Assembly (NCBI GenBank): GCA_038147195.1
Contig: JAYQTB010000004.1
Span: forward strand, 2,356,001-2,420,000
Length of the DNA: 64,000 bases
Direction: 5' to 3'
Origin: Eutrophocola salsuginis
Lineage (GTDB): Bacteria; Pseudomonadota; Gammaproteobacteria; Pseudomonadales; Pseudohongiellaceae
Positions 9,285 through 18,468 of this stretch are shown one piece after another. How positions within the stretch are numbered: position 1 is the first letter of the stretch; each line of letters opens with the position of its first letter. Made by a program: the position numbers and the translations under genes. The notes under the pieces are model-generated. The model did no database searches. It worked only from the letters and a program-made list of their open reading frames with translations, and was not told the DNA's origin.

Positions 9285-9902
9285 ATGAGCATGATATTAG
9301 ACCTACAGGCAGTATCCGCAGCCCAGACCCAACCAGCCCCCTACCCCCACTTTGTTGTCGACCGTTCGGTAAAGGCGGAGTTCGTTGCAGAAGTGCTGGA
9401 TGATTTTCCGGAAATCAATGCCGGCGGCAGCTTTGCCTTGGACGACATGACGCCCGGGCCCCGTTTCAACGCGCTGCTTGAGGAACTCAACAATAGCGAT
9501 TTCCGCAACATCATTTCGGAAAAACTCGATATCGATTTGCGTGACAGGCCGATGGTCATCACCTTGCGCGGCTACTCCCGTGCCAAAGACGGCCGGATCC
9601 ATACGGACTCGAAATCGAAAATGGCCACGATACTGATTTATTTCAATGATGAGTGGGTTGCTGATGCCGGCAAGCTGCGCATTCTGCGCAGCGAGAATAT
9701 GGACGATTTTGTTGCTGAAGTAGCACCGAATGCCGGCACCATGATCGCGTTCAAGGTGACGGATAACTGCTGGCATGGTTACCCCGCCTACGAGGGAACG
9801 CGGCAATCCATCCAGATCAATTTCGTGGAAGACGACAAAGCGGCCACGAAACATGGACGCCGCCATGGCTGGACAGCCAAGCTGAAAAAACTGTTTTTCT
9901 GA
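9285..9902 (+). CDS. 2-oxoglutarate/Fe(II)-dependent oxygenase
   Basis: A 205-residue protein with the facial triad of the 2OG-Fe(II) dioxygenase fold: HTD near residues 106-108 in DGRIHTDSK, and a distal His in NCWHGYP followed by TRQSIQINF, where Arg would bind 2-oxoglutarate. These are proline/cupin-type hydroxylases acting on proteins, sugars or lipids. It lies between lpxL and waaC, so a role in hydroxylating an LPS component (compare the Kdo hydroxylases of other bacteria) is possible, but this is inference from position only. There is no signal peptide, so it acts in the cytoplasm. Confidence 0.75.
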   Translation: MSMILDLQAVSAAQTQPAPYPHFVVDRSVKAEFVAEVLDDFPEINAGGSFALDDMTPGPRFNALLEELNNSDFRNIISEKLDIDLRDRPMVITLRGYSRAKDGRIHTDSKSKMATILIYFNDEWVADAGKLRILRSENMDDFVAEVAPNAGTMIAFKVTDNCWHGYPAYEGTRQSIQINFVEDDKAATKHGRRHGWTAKLKKLFF

Positions 9903-9947
9903 ATCTGGAGCTCGGTTCACTAAAAATAATTTCCGCCGCCATAGCAT

Positions 9948-11060
9948 TTGCCGTCCAACCCGCCTGACTGTTATTACCGAGGACAAGCCATCAATATCAA
10001 GCGTGTACTTGTGATCAAGCTCACCTCAATGGGTGACCTGATGCATGCCCTTCCCGCCCTGACCGATGCAGCCTCTATGCATCCTGGCATCGAGTTCGAC
10101 TGGGTCGTGGACGAATCCTTTGCCGAGGTGCCGTCGTGGCACCCTGCCGTACGCAATATCTATAAAAGCGCACATCGCCGATGGCGTAAAGAATTCCTGA
10201 AGACGTACAAGGGCAAAGAAGTCAGGCTTTTTTTCGAGCAGGTCAACAGCAACGACTATGACCTGGTGATTGATGCCCAGAACAACCTGAAAAGTGCCTT
10301 CATCAGTTTTATGCGCAAGGGTCCGATACACGGGATGGATGGCAGCAGCGTTGCCGAAAAACCCGCACATTGGGCCTATAAACACCGGCATTACGTGGAT
10401 ACACGCCTGCATGCGATCACCCGTCAGCGTGCATTGTTTGCATTTGCCATGGGTTACGGCATACCTGATAGCAAGCCGGATTACGGCTTGCGGGAAAATG
10501 CGTTCACCATGCCGGCGCTTGACTTGCCGGAGTCCTATATCGTGCTGGTCCACAATGCCAGTTGGACAACCAAGCTGTGGCCCAATGCACACTGGCACAA
10601 GCTGATCAACCTGGCGGCGGAGGATGGTTACAGCGTGGTGTTGCCGGGAGGCAATCAACAGGAGCTGGCCCGGGCCAAACAGATCGCCGGCAGGCATGAT
10701 AACGCCATTGCGCTGCCAAGGCTGTCGCTGTCAGCACTCGGCGGTGTAATCCGCAATGCGCGGGGTGCCGTCAATTGCGATACGGGGCTGGCACATTTAA
10801 CAGCAATGATCGGTACACCGGCCATAACGCTTTATGGTCCGACCAGCGACAAATTGATAGGAACGACAGGTCAACACCAGCAGCATCTTGTTGCCACGGA
10901 TCCGCCATTCCATTGCGCACCGTGCTACAGGCGCACTTGCCATTTCGAGAAGAACAGGAGAGCCATGTCCAGTTGCATGCAGGCATTTGAACCTGGAGTC
11001 GCTTGGTCGGAACTGGCTGCGTTGATGAAAACCGCTAGTAAGGGACAGACGCAGGAATAG
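9948..11060 (+). CDS. waaC: LPS heptosyltransferase I (GT9)
   Basis: A glycosyltransferase family 9 enzyme adding the first heptose to Kdo2-lipid A. Visible motifs: RVLVIKLTSMGDLMHALPALTDA at the N-terminus, HNASWTTKLWPNAHWHKL in the donor site, and CDTGLAHLTAMIGTPAITLYGPT at the C-terminal ADP-heptose site. The frame opens at a TTG at 9948 with no convincing ribosome binding site. Homologues begin at the RVLVIKL segment, where a GAGGA at 9979-9983 sits 6 bases before an ATC (9990) in the place of the expected initiator. The true start is therefore uncertain. It uses the heptose precursor that GmhB helps make. Confidence 0.85.
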   Translation: MPSNPPDCYYRGQAINIKRVLVIKLTSMGDLMHALPALTDAASMHPGIEFDWVVDESFAEVPSWHPAVRNIYKSAHRRWRKEFLKTYKGKEVRLFFEQVNSNDYDLVIDAQNNLKSAFISFMRKGPIHGMDGSSVAEKPAHWAYKHRHYVDTRLHAITRQRALFAFAMGYGIPDSKPDYGLRENAFTMPALDLPESYIVLVHNASWTTKLWPNAHWHKLINLAAEDGYSVVLPGGNQQELARAKQIAGRHDNAIALPRLSLSALGGVIRNARGAVNCDTGLAHLTAMIGTPAITLYGPTSDKLIGTTGQHQQHLVATDPPFHCAPCYRRTCHFEKNRRAMSSCMQAFEPGVAWSELAALMKTASKGQTQE

Positions 11061-11066
11061 GCTGGT

Positions 11067-12515
11067 TCAGTTGCGCCAGAAATGTGGCGACAGGATCACC
11101 AGCAGGGTAAAAACTTCCAGCCGGCCAAGCAGCATACCCAGGCAGAGAATCCATTTCGCGGCATCCGGCAACCCCCCATAATTGAAGGCAACTTCGCCCA
11201 GTCCGGGGCCCAGGTTGTTGATACTGGCACCGACCGCGGTGAACGCGGTGGTGATATCCAGGTCGACTGCCAGCAGTGCCAGCAGCATCACCATGTACGC
11301 CATCACGTATACCGAGAAGAATCCCCAGACAGATTCGATGACCCGGTCTGGAACTCGCTGGTCGCCAAGTTTTATGGGGATCACCGCATTGGGGTGAACC
11401 AGTTTTTCAATTTCCCGAAAACCCTGTTTGATGATTAGCACGATGCGAATCACCTTCATGCCACCACCCGTTGAGCCTGCACAGGCGCCAATGATTGCCA
11501 TGTAGAAAAGCAGGAAGGGCAGGAAGGTCGGCCAGGCCGTGAAATCGTCGGTGCTGAAGCCTGTGGTTGTGGAGATGGAGACCACTTCGAACAGGCCACG
11601 AAAAAAGGCTTCTGTCAGGGGGTAGGTCCCAGAGAAATACAGGAAGAAGACGGTGACAATGGAAATAAGGACCAGGAGGCCGGCATAGAACTGAAATTCC
11701 GTGTCTTTCAGGTAGTGCTTGTAGCTTTTGTGCTCCCAGGCAAAAAAATGCAGGGCAAAGTTGATGCCTGAAATGAACATGAAAATCGTGGCGATCATCT
11801 CGATGCCCCGGTGGTCGAAAAAGCCGATGCTGGCGTCATGGGTGGAAAAGCCGCCGATGGCAACTGTCGCGAAACTGTGGCCAATTGCGTCGAAAACGCT
11901 CATACCTGCCAGGTAATAGCAAACTGCACAAAGCATGGTCAGGGCGATGTATATAAACAACAAGGCCTTGGCAGTCTGTGTCACACGGGGCAGGAGCTTG
12001 TTGTCCTTGACCGGACCGGGGCTTTCCGCACGGTATAGCTGCATTCCGCCTATGCCAAGCATAGGCAAGATGGCCACGGCGATGGCAATGATGCCCATGC
12101 CGCCCAGCCACTGGAGCTGCTGGCGGTAGTACAGGACGGAGCGGGGCAGGGCGTCCAGCCCGGACAGGACCGTGGCGCCGGTCGTGGTCAGCCCGGAAAT
12201 CGATTCAAAGAATGCATCGGTCACCGACATGCCCAGGGAGGGGGTGAATATGAACGGGAAGCTACCGAAAGAGCCTAGCACGGTCCAGAAAAGGGTCACG
12301 ACCAGGAAGCAGTCCCGGGTTCGCAATTCCTGTCGGTTGTTCATGACAGGTGCCCACAATACAAAACCGCATATCAGGGTCAGGAAAAAGGTAGTCAGGA
12401 AGGAGTACATGACGCCGTCCTGGTAATACCACGAGACCAGCATGGGGGGCAGCTGGGTTAAGCTGAACAACATCAGCAACACGCCAAGGATGCGAAGTAT
12501 GACAGGCAGGTTCAT
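11067..12515 (-). CDS. trkH: Trk potassium uptake system membrane subunit
   Basis: The potassium-translocating subunit of the Trk system, 482 residues with about ten membrane segments. The four pore-loop selectivity motifs of the MPM repeats can be seen: TTTGATV, VAIGGFS, TTTGFS and NNLGPG. It lies 65 bases downstream of trkA on the same strand and is the last gene of the def-fmt-rsmB-trkA-trkH block; it is convergent with waaC with only 6 bases between stops. TrkA gates it through NAD(H)/ATP binding. Confidence 0.94.
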   Translation of the reverse strand: MNLPVILRILGVLLMLFSLTQLPPMLVSWYYQDGVMYSFLTTFFLTLICGFVLWAPVMNNRQELRTRDCFLVVTLFWTVLGSFGSFPFIFTPSLGMSVTDAFFESISGLTTTGATVLSGLDALPRSVLYYRQQLQWLGGMGIIAIAVAILPMLGIGGMQLYRAESPGPVKDNKLLPRVTQTAKALLFIYIALTMLCAVCYYLAGMSVFDAIGHSFATVAIGGFSTHDASIGFFDHRGIEMIATIFMFISGINFALHFFAWEHKSYKHYLKDTEFQFYAGLLVLISIVTVFFLYFSGTYPLTEAFFRGLFEVVSISTTTGFSTDDFTAWPTFLPFLLFYMAIIGACAGSTGGGMKVIRIVLIIKQGFREIEKLVHPNAVIPIKLGDQRVPDRVIESVWGFFSVYVMAYMVMLLALLAVDLDITTAFTAVGASINNLGPGLGEVAFNYGGLPDAAKWILCLGMLLGRLEVFTLLVILSPHFWRN

Positions 12516-12580
12516 CGAAATGCCGTTATCTGGTGCCTGGAATCAACATGCTGTTTTCCTGTAAGAGCCGGAAATCCGTC

Positions 12581-13954
12581 TCAAAAGAACGTCAGTCCTA
12601 CCTGGAACAGTCGTTCAAGCTCAGGTATGTGTTTCTTGTCGACCATGAACATGATGACATGATCGTCGGTCTCGATGACGATGTCGTCGTGGGCAATGAA
12701 TACCTTGTCATCGCGCACGATGGCACCGATGGTTGTGCCTTCCGGCAGATCGATATCCTCTATCTGCTTGCCGACGACTTTGGACGTGTTCTTGTCGCCA
12801 TGGGCGATGGCTTCCATTGCCTCGGCCGCGCCGCGGCGCAGGGAATATACGTTGACCACGTCACCCTTTCGGACATGGGCGAGGAGGCTGCCGATTGTAG
12901 CCTGCTGCGGCGAGATGGCGATATCGATTTCACCGCTATGAATCAGGTCGACATAAGCCGGGTTGGCAATGAGCGTCATGACACGGGCAGCACCCATCCG
13001 CTTGGCGAGCAGGGAAGACATGATGTTGGCGTCGTCATTGTTGGTCAATGCCAGGAAAACGTCGGTATCTTCAATGTTTTCACCGACAAGCATTTCCTGG
13101 TCTGAAGCGTCGCCATGCAGGACAGTGGTGGATTTCAGGCGCTCCGTCAGCTCCCTGCAGCGCTCCAAATTCGTTTCGACAATCTTGGTGCGGTAGTTTT
13201 TTTCCAGCGATGCGGCAAGGCGTTCACCGATATTGCCGCCGCCGGCAATCATGATTTTCTTGTAGGGCTTGTCGACCTTGCGCAGTTCGCTCATGACATC
13301 GCGGATGTCTTCCTTGGCGGCGATAAAGAACACCTCGTCACCTTCCTCGATGATGGTGGTGCCTTCGGGCTTGATGGCGCGGTTGCGTCGGAAAATCGCT
13401 GCGACGCGCGTATCAACATTGGGCATGTGCTCGCGCAACTGGGAAATTTCCTGGTTGATCAGCGGACCGCCACGCGTCGCCTTCACGGCAACCAGCTGCA
13501 CCAGGCCGTTGGCGAAGTCGAGCACCTGCAGCGAGCCGGGCAGGTCGATCAGGCTCTTGATGTAATGGGAGACTTCCTGTTCCGGGCTGATGACCACATC
13601 GATGGGAATGGCCTCCGGGCAGAACAGCTTCTTTTCGGCGACGTAGGAATTCGAACGCAGGCGGCAGATTTTTTTCGGCGTGCGGAATAACGAAAAGGCA
13701 ATCTGGCAGGCGACAAGGTTGACTTCATCGCTGTCCGTGATGGCAATCAGCATGTCTGCATCACGGGCGCCGGCACTTTCCAGGATGTCGGGGTAGGACA
13801 CCTGACCTTCGACCGTGGCGATATCCAGGCGGTCCTTGAGTTCCCTCAACCGGATGGCGTTGGGGTCCACGACGGTAATGTCGTTGGCTTCCTTTGCCAG
13901 GTTCTCAGCCAGCGCGGCACCGACCTTGTTGGCGCCGAGGATGATGATTTTCAT
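12581..13954 (-). CDS. trkA: Trk system cytosolic NAD-binding regulator
   Basis: A peripheral protein with two RCK modules that gates TrkH. Each half has a Rossmann nucleotide site: MKIIILGANKVGAALAENL at residue 1 and KIMIAGGGNIGERLAASL near residue 233, each followed by a TrkA-C domain. The first glycine motif reads GANKVG rather than the common GAGQVG. Length is 457 residues, normal for TrkA. It lies 108 bases downstream of rsmB, the same arrangement as in Pseudomonas. Confidence 0.95.
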   Translation of the reverse strand: MKIIILGANKVGAALAENLAKEANDITVVDPNAIRLRELKDRLDIATVEGQVSYPDILESAGARDADMLIAITDSDEVNLVACQIAFSLFRTPKKICRLRSNSYVAEKKLFCPEAIPIDVVISPEQEVSHYIKSLIDLPGSLQVLDFANGLVQLVAVKATRGGPLINQEISQLREHMPNVDTRVAAIFRRNRAIKPEGTTIIEEGDEVFFIAAKEDIRDVMSELRKVDKPYKKIMIAGGGNIGERLAASLEKNYRTKIVETNLERCRELTERLKSTTVLHGDASDQEMLVGENIEDTDVFLALTNNDDANIMSSLLAKRMGAARVMTLIANPAYVDLIHSGEIDIAISPQQATIGSLLAHVRKGDVVNVYSLRRGAAEAMEAIAHGDKNTSKVVGKQIEDIDLPEGTTIGAIVRDDKVFIAHDDIVIETDDHVIMFMVDKKHIPELERLFQVGLTFF

Positions 13955-14062
13955 GTATCCGGAAAACTCCCGCTGACTTCAGGTAAAAATTGCGGCGACA
14001 TTATATGCCTATGTTCAGAAGACTGAAACGTGGTGGCAAAAATTGTCAATCAGGGCAGATGC

Positions 14063-15397
14063 TTAGTGCTTTTCGAGCAGAGCATAGTAGAAACCGTCTG
14101 TACCGGCCGCCCCCGGCAGGAACTGCATCCCCGGGTTGCAGGGCAGGGTGCCGGGATGTGACAACGGCAGGGCCGTGGCGTCGCCTGTCGCTGAGAGAAA
14201 ATCTCCGACCACGCGCTCGTTTTCGGCGCGCAGGACCGAACAGGTGGTGTAAAGCAGCCGTCCGCCGGGTTTGAGGCAGGGCCAGAGCGCTGCCAGCAGC
14301 TGTTCTTGCAGGCCAGCAAGCCGGGGGATGTCATCGGCGTGGCGCAGCAGCTTGATATCCGGGTGCCGGCGAATGACGCCGGTGCCGGAGCAGGGGGCAT
14401 CCAGCAGGATGGCATCGAACGGGTTGCCATCCCACCATTGTCCGGTGTCGGCGGCATCGGCACAGGATACCGCGGCCTCGAGGCCGGTACGGGCCAGGTT
14501 TTCCCTGACTTTCCCCAGGCGGTCTTCATTGTTATCAAGGGCAAGCAGGTCGAGGTTACCGTCTGCCAGTTCCAGCAGGGCACAGGTCTTGCCGCCCGGC
14601 GCAGCGCAGGCATCCAGCACCAGGGCACCAGGCGCCGGACCGAGCAGGGCGGCGGCGAGCTGGGATGCCTCATCCTGGACACTGAGAAGGCCATCGGCAA
14701 AACCCGGCAGCTTGCCGACCTCGCAGGGGGCGGCCAGGGCTATCCCGGTAGCGGTATTGGCACCGGCGCTGGCCGTGATCCCGCTGGCGGCCAGTCTTTC
14801 CAGGCATTGGTCGCGGCTGGAGCGGTGCAGGTTCGCCCGCAGGACCATCGGTGCCTGCCGGTTGTTGTTGTCGAGAACGCTGTCAGCCTGCTCCGGCCAG
14901 TCCTGCCTGATGGCGCCCATCAGCCAGGGCGGGTGGGCGAACCGGGCTAGCGGCTCATCCTGAATGGCCGCCTGCAGAGCCTCCCGCTCGCGCAATGCCT
15001 GTCGCAATACTGCGTTAACCAGGTTTTTTGCCCATGGCTTTTTTAATATGCGGGTCGTTGCAACGGTTTCATTGACTGCCGCGTGGTCGGGAGTGCGCAT
15101 ATGAAACAGCTGGTAGAGTCCGAGCAGGATCAGGCAGAAGATATCGTTGTCCTTCGTCCTGGCCGGTTTTTCCATCAGCCGCTGGGCAATAAAGGCAAGC
15201 CTGGGGTACCAGCGGCACACGCCGTAGGTATATTCCTGGACCAGGGGCAGGTTGACGGTCGGGTTTGCGGCGCTAAGTCCTGAAAGGTGTGATGATAATG
15301 AGCCGTTTTGGTAAAGCAGCTCAACCAGTATTTGCACCGCAAGTAAGCGGTCACTTATGGGCCTCAAGAGAGCGTCCTCATTCCGGATTTGCGGCAT
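14063..15397 (-). CDS. rsmB: 16S rRNA m5C967 methyltransferase
   Basis: An SAM-dependent methyltransferase acting on 16S rRNA C967, with an N-terminal NusB-like RNA-binding domain and a C-terminal Rossmann domain. Motifs visible: CAAPGGKTCALLEL (SAM binding), LDAPCSGTGVIRRHPD (catalytic Cys) and YTTCSVLRAENE (second Cys). The start was set at the ATG giving MPQIRNEDALL, a 444-residue protein overlapping the 3' end of fmt by 20 bases; further upstream the frame only shadows fmt. Confidence 0.93.
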   Translation of the reverse strand: MPQIRNEDALLRPISDRLLAVQILVELLYQNGSLSSHLSGLSAANPTVNLPLVQEYTYGVCRWYPRLAFIAQRLMEKPARTKDNDIFCLILLGLYQLFHMRTPDHAAVNETVATTRILKKPWAKNLVNAVLRQALREREALQAAIQDEPLARFAHPPWLMGAIRQDWPEQADSVLDNNNRQAPMVLRANLHRSSRDQCLERLAASGITASAGANTATGIALAAPCEVGKLPGFADGLLSVQDEASQLAAALLGPAPGALVLDACAAPGGKTCALLELADGNLDLLALDNNEDRLGKVRENLARTGLEAAVSCADAADTGQWWDGNPFDAILLDAPCSGTGVIRRHPDIKLLRHADDIPRLAGLQEQLLAALWPCLKPGGRLLYTTCSVLRAENERVVGDFLSATGDATALPLSHPGTLPCNPGMQFLPGAAGTDGFYYALLEKH

Positions 15398-16325
15398 CCA
15401 GGCGAGTGCCGGGGGTGAACAAGCCCGGGTGTCCGTTAAGAACATCCTGCATGGCCATCGGTTTCTTGCCCGGCAGTTGGACAGACAATATTTCCAGGCA
15501 GTTTTCACCACAGGCGACCGTGATGCTGCTGCCGGTTACCGCGAGCACATTGCCGGCAGACTGGCCAGTGTTTAAGTCGTTGCAGACGGCCCGGATGATT
15601 CGAAGCCGGTCGCCCCGGAAAGGGCACCAGGCCGGTGAACGCGGGTAAAATGCCTGCACTTGTCGTTGAATCATTGCCGCCGGTTGCCTCCAGTCGATTT
15701 CTGCCTCTTCCTTGGCCAGTTTGGTGGCATAGGTAGCATGAGCGTCGTCCTGTGGAATTGCACTGGCCTGGAATCCAGGCAGGTTGCCCAGCACCTTCTC
15801 TAGCCCTTCACTGCCCAGCAAGGCCAGACGGTCCGTGATGGTCAAGGCATTATCGTTATCTCCGATCGGTGTCTTTAGGGCCAACAGGACATCCCCGGTA
15901 TCTAGGCCGGCATTCATCTGCATGATGCAGATGCCGGTTTCAGAGTCGCCGGCCAGGATGGCGCGCTCGATCGGAGCTGCCCCGCGCCAGCGGGGAAGCA
16001 GGGACGCATGTACATTGATGCAGCCTAAACGGGGAATCTCCAGGACACCGGAACTCAGGATCAAGCCATAGGCGACAACCACCATTAGGTCCGGGGCCAG
16101 TGCTGCCAAACCAGCAGTGGCCTGGCTGTCCATCCGGACAGGCTGGAAAATGGGTATGCCATGTTGTTCGGCAACGGCTTTGACCGGGGTGGGTTGTACC
16201 TTTTTGCCGCGGCCGGCTGGCCGGTCGGGCTGGGTAAAGACAGCAATCACGTCATGTCCCGCAGCAATCAGGCATGTCAGGTGATTAGCGGCAAAGGCAG
16301 GGGTGCCGGCAAATATCAGGCGCAT
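15378..16325 (-). CDS. fmt: Methionyl-tRNA formyltransferase
   Basis: Formylates initiator Met-tRNA using 10-formyltetrahydrofolate. The 315-residue sequence begins MRLIFAGTPAFAANHL and has the folate-binding and catalytic block CINVHASLLPRWRGAAPIERAIL followed by the conserved LDTGD. It lies between def and rsmB and overlaps rsmB by 20 bases. Its partner enzyme Def, which removes the formyl group, is encoded directly upstream but is frameshifted in this sequence. Confidence 0.95.
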   Translation of the reverse strand: MRLIFAGTPAFAANHLTCLIAAGHDVIAVFTQPDRPAGRGKKVQPTPVKAVAEQHGIPIFQPVRMDSQATAGLAALAPDLMVVVAYGLILSSGVLEIPRLGCINVHASLLPRWRGAAPIERAILAGDSETGICIMQMNAGLDTGDVLLALKTPIGDNDNALTITDRLALLGSEGLEKVLGNLPGFQASAIPQDDAHATYATKLAKEEAEIDWRQPAAMIQRQVQAFYPRSPAWCPFRGDRLRIIRAVCNDLNTGQSAGNVLAVTGSSITVACGENCLEILSVQLPGKKPMAMQDVLNGHPGLFTPGTRLDAANPE

Positions 16326-16344
16326 GAGACTTTTTCAGCCAATG

Positions 16345-16879
16345 TTAGGAATTGGCGCCGGCGTCAGTAGCCGTTTTCTGCTGGCGGTGTTCTTTTTCCA
16401 GCTTTGAGCGAATGCGTTCGCGTTTCAGGCTGGAAATATAATCTACGAATAGCTTGCCGTTGAGATGATCGACCTCGTGCTGGATGCACACGGCCAGGAT
16501 GCCTTCAGCCTCTAGCTCGAAGGGTTCTCCCTGCCTGTCCAGGGCATTTACTCTGACCTTGCGGGGCCGTGTAACCAACTCGTAATAACCGGGTACGGAA
16601 AGGCAACCTTCCTCGTGACCCAGGGGCTCCGGGTCGATCACGGTAATTTCCGGGTTGATTAACGCCATTGGGCTGGAGCGGTCCTCTGAGATATCGATCA
16701 CCAACATGCGCAGGTGGACGTTGACCTGGGTGGCCCGCCAGGCCAATACCCCCGGCGTGGTACATGGTCTCTACCATATCGTCGAGCACCTTGCGGAGGG
16801 CGTCATCCATGCGCTCGACCGACTCGGCCTTTTTACGTAGACGCGGATCGGGGAATTCGAGTATGGGTAACAAGCTCAT
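16345..16879 (-). pseudogene. def: Peptide deformylase, single-base frameshift
   Basis: Def removes the N-formyl group from nascent proteins and is normally essential. All three metal and catalytic motifs are recognisable, but in two frames. The N-terminal frame has GGIGLA and then reads GHPGQ instead of ATQV. The second frame has EEGCLSVPG and QHEVDHLNGK. An extra G in the GGG run (CCC on the plus strand, 16734-16736) explains the break: removing one base gives a 177-residue protein of normal length with GIGLAATQV. Because the rest of the sequence is undamaged, either an assembly error or a recent mutation with another def elsewhere is likely. Confidence 0.85.
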
Positions 16880-17110
16880 GGATTTAAAATCGGGGTTTTT
16901 GGGGCTTGCGCAAGCTAATATGATACGCCAATCATAGTGAGTTTTTTAACATTATACTTTGATGCTGGCGACCGAATACCTAAATTCGTCACCATTTATG
17001 TAAAATAACCTTGCTAACTAGATATAATTCAAGCACTTATTGTGACCATTCGAGAATATTACCTCTGCCCGGACCCGCTAAACCGGCTGAATAGGTTACC
17101 CATAGTTAAC

Positions 17111-17183
17111 ATGTTGAAAAAATCTTTCCGGTAATCCTGTTGCTACAGATGTTGTCTATTGCCTTCATGGCCGCCGGTCAAGT
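17111..17183 (+). pseudogene. Probable 5' remnant of a LysM-domain protein gene
   Basis: Starting at ATG 17111, one frame gives MLKKSF and, after a +1 shift, PVILLLQMLSIAFMAAGQVQ, which reads as a signal peptide. In Pseudomonas and relatives the gene between def and dprA, on this strand, encodes an exported LysM-repeat protein. The remnant is in that position and direction, and runs straight into dprA-like sequence, so the LysM repeats and the 5' half of dprA appear deleted. The identification rests on position and on the signal-peptide character, not on conserved LysM residues. Confidence 0.42.
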
Positions 17184-17390
17184 ACAGATTTGCACTGATC
17201 CGCCAGCTGGGTGCCTGCACCGGGCTTGCCATGAGTATCCTCGAGGAAAGTCATACCGGTACGCTGGAGGCTAAATAGGTGACCGTTGCCGCCACTGGGT
17301 AGTGGCATCGATGCGATATACCCGTCACGCAATGGCAAACTCTTTGACGCCATTGCCACCAACGGGGCCCTGGTCAGTGAATTCAATGTA
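17184..17390 (+). pseudogene. dprA: dprA remnant (DNA processing protein A, C-terminal half)
   Basis: DprA loads RecA on incoming single-stranded DNA during natural transformation. Reading across frames gives FALIRQLGACTGLAMSI, then SHTGTLEAK, a stop, VTVAA, then LGSGIDAIYPSRNGKLFDAIA and TNGALVSEF. These align in order to the DprA blocks SGLALGID, AHRGAL, TIAVLG, GLDxIYPxRN and GAxVSEFP. At least one in-frame stop (17275) and one frameshift are present, and the DNA between the preceding signal-peptide remnant and this point is missing. hemF follows; tsaC/yrdC, usual between dprA and hemF, is also absent. Confidence 0.75.
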
Positions 17391-17449
17391 GTGATGAGAC
17401 AGAAAAGCCGGCAAAAACGATGTATTGGAAGCAGTAACCGGAGTACCGC

Positions 17450-18361
17450 GTGACAAATATCAACAGTGAAGCAGTAAAAGATTACCTCCTGGACTTACAG
17501 GACAGGATCTGCAAGGCCATGGAAGAAGCCGATGGCAGCGCGGTTTTTGGCGAGGACAAATGGAATCGAGAAAAAGGAGGCAGCGGCCGTACGCGCGTAA
17601 TCAATGGAAAGGTGCTGCAAAAGGGCGGGGTTGCCTTTTCCCACGTGTTTGGCGATTCCATGCCTGCATCTGCTTCGGCGAACCGCCCCGAACTTGCCGG
17701 TAGTGCCTTCCAGGCCATGGGCGTTTCCCTGGTGATCCATCCGGAAAATCCTTATGTGCCCACTTCACATGCCAATGTACGTTTTTTCATTGCCGAAAAA
17801 GAGGACCAGGAATCAATCTGGTGGTTTGGCGGTGGTTTTGATATGACACCGTATTACGGTTTTACGGAGGACTGCGTGCACTGGCACCAGGTCGCGAAAG
17901 ATGCCTGCGCCGAATTTGGCGACGATGTCTATGCCCGCTACAAGAAGTGGTGTGATGAATATTTTTACCTGTCTCACCGGCAGGAAGCCCGCGGTATTGG
18001 CGGTCTCTTTTTTGACGATCTCAACGAGTGGGGGTTCGATAAGAGTTTTGCCTTCATGCGATCTGTAGGCGACAGTTATCTGAAGGCATACGTACCGATC
18101 ATAGAGAAACGCAAGAATACGCCGTTCAGTGAGCGAGAAAAATGGTTCCAGGAATATCGCCGTGGGCGTTACGTGGAATTCAACCTGGTTTTTGATCGCG
18201 GCACCATCTTTGGTTTGCGCTCTGGTGTGGGCCGCACCGAATCCATTCTCATGTCTCTGCCGCCACAGGTGCGTTGGGAATACAACTGGCACCCGGAATC
18301 GGGCACCGAGGAAGCGAAGCTCTACACCGATTTCCTGCCCGCAAAGGACTGGCTCGCCTGA
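17450..18361 (+). CDS. hemF: Oxygen-dependent coproporphyrinogen III oxidase
   Basis: HemF converts coproporphyrinogen III to protoporphyrinogen IX with O2 in haem synthesis. The 303-residue sequence has the family blocks GVAFSHVFGDSMP, FWWFGGGFDMTPYYG (as WWFGGGFDMTPYYG), GIGGLFFDDL and YVEFNLVFDRGTIFGL. The start is a GTG at 17450 preceded by CGGAG. The usual neighbour order dprA-tsaC-hemF-aroE is kept, except that the first two are lost or reduced. Confidence 0.96.
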   Translation: MTNINSEAVKDYLLDLQDRICKAMEEADGSAVFGEDKWNREKGGSGRTRVINGKVLQKGGVAFSHVFGDSMPASASANRPELAGSAFQAMGVSLVIHPENPYVPTSHANVRFFIAEKEDQESIWWFGGGFDMTPYYGFTEDCVHWHQVAKDACAEFGDDVYARYKKWCDEYFYLSHRQEARGIGGLFFDDLNEWGFDKSFAFMRSVGDSYLKAYVPIIEKRKNTPFSEREKWFQEYRRGRYVEFNLVFDRGTIFGLRSGVGRTESILMSLPPQVRWEYNWHPESGTEEAKLYTDFLPAKDWLA

Positions 18362-18468
18362 CCCATGGCACTGATACCCGCGGTAAACGGCCGCGGGTTA
18401 TACTACCCGCAGCCTGACGAACATGCTGTCGTCAGCATACACCGCAAATCTTAAGAAGGAAGTCCACC

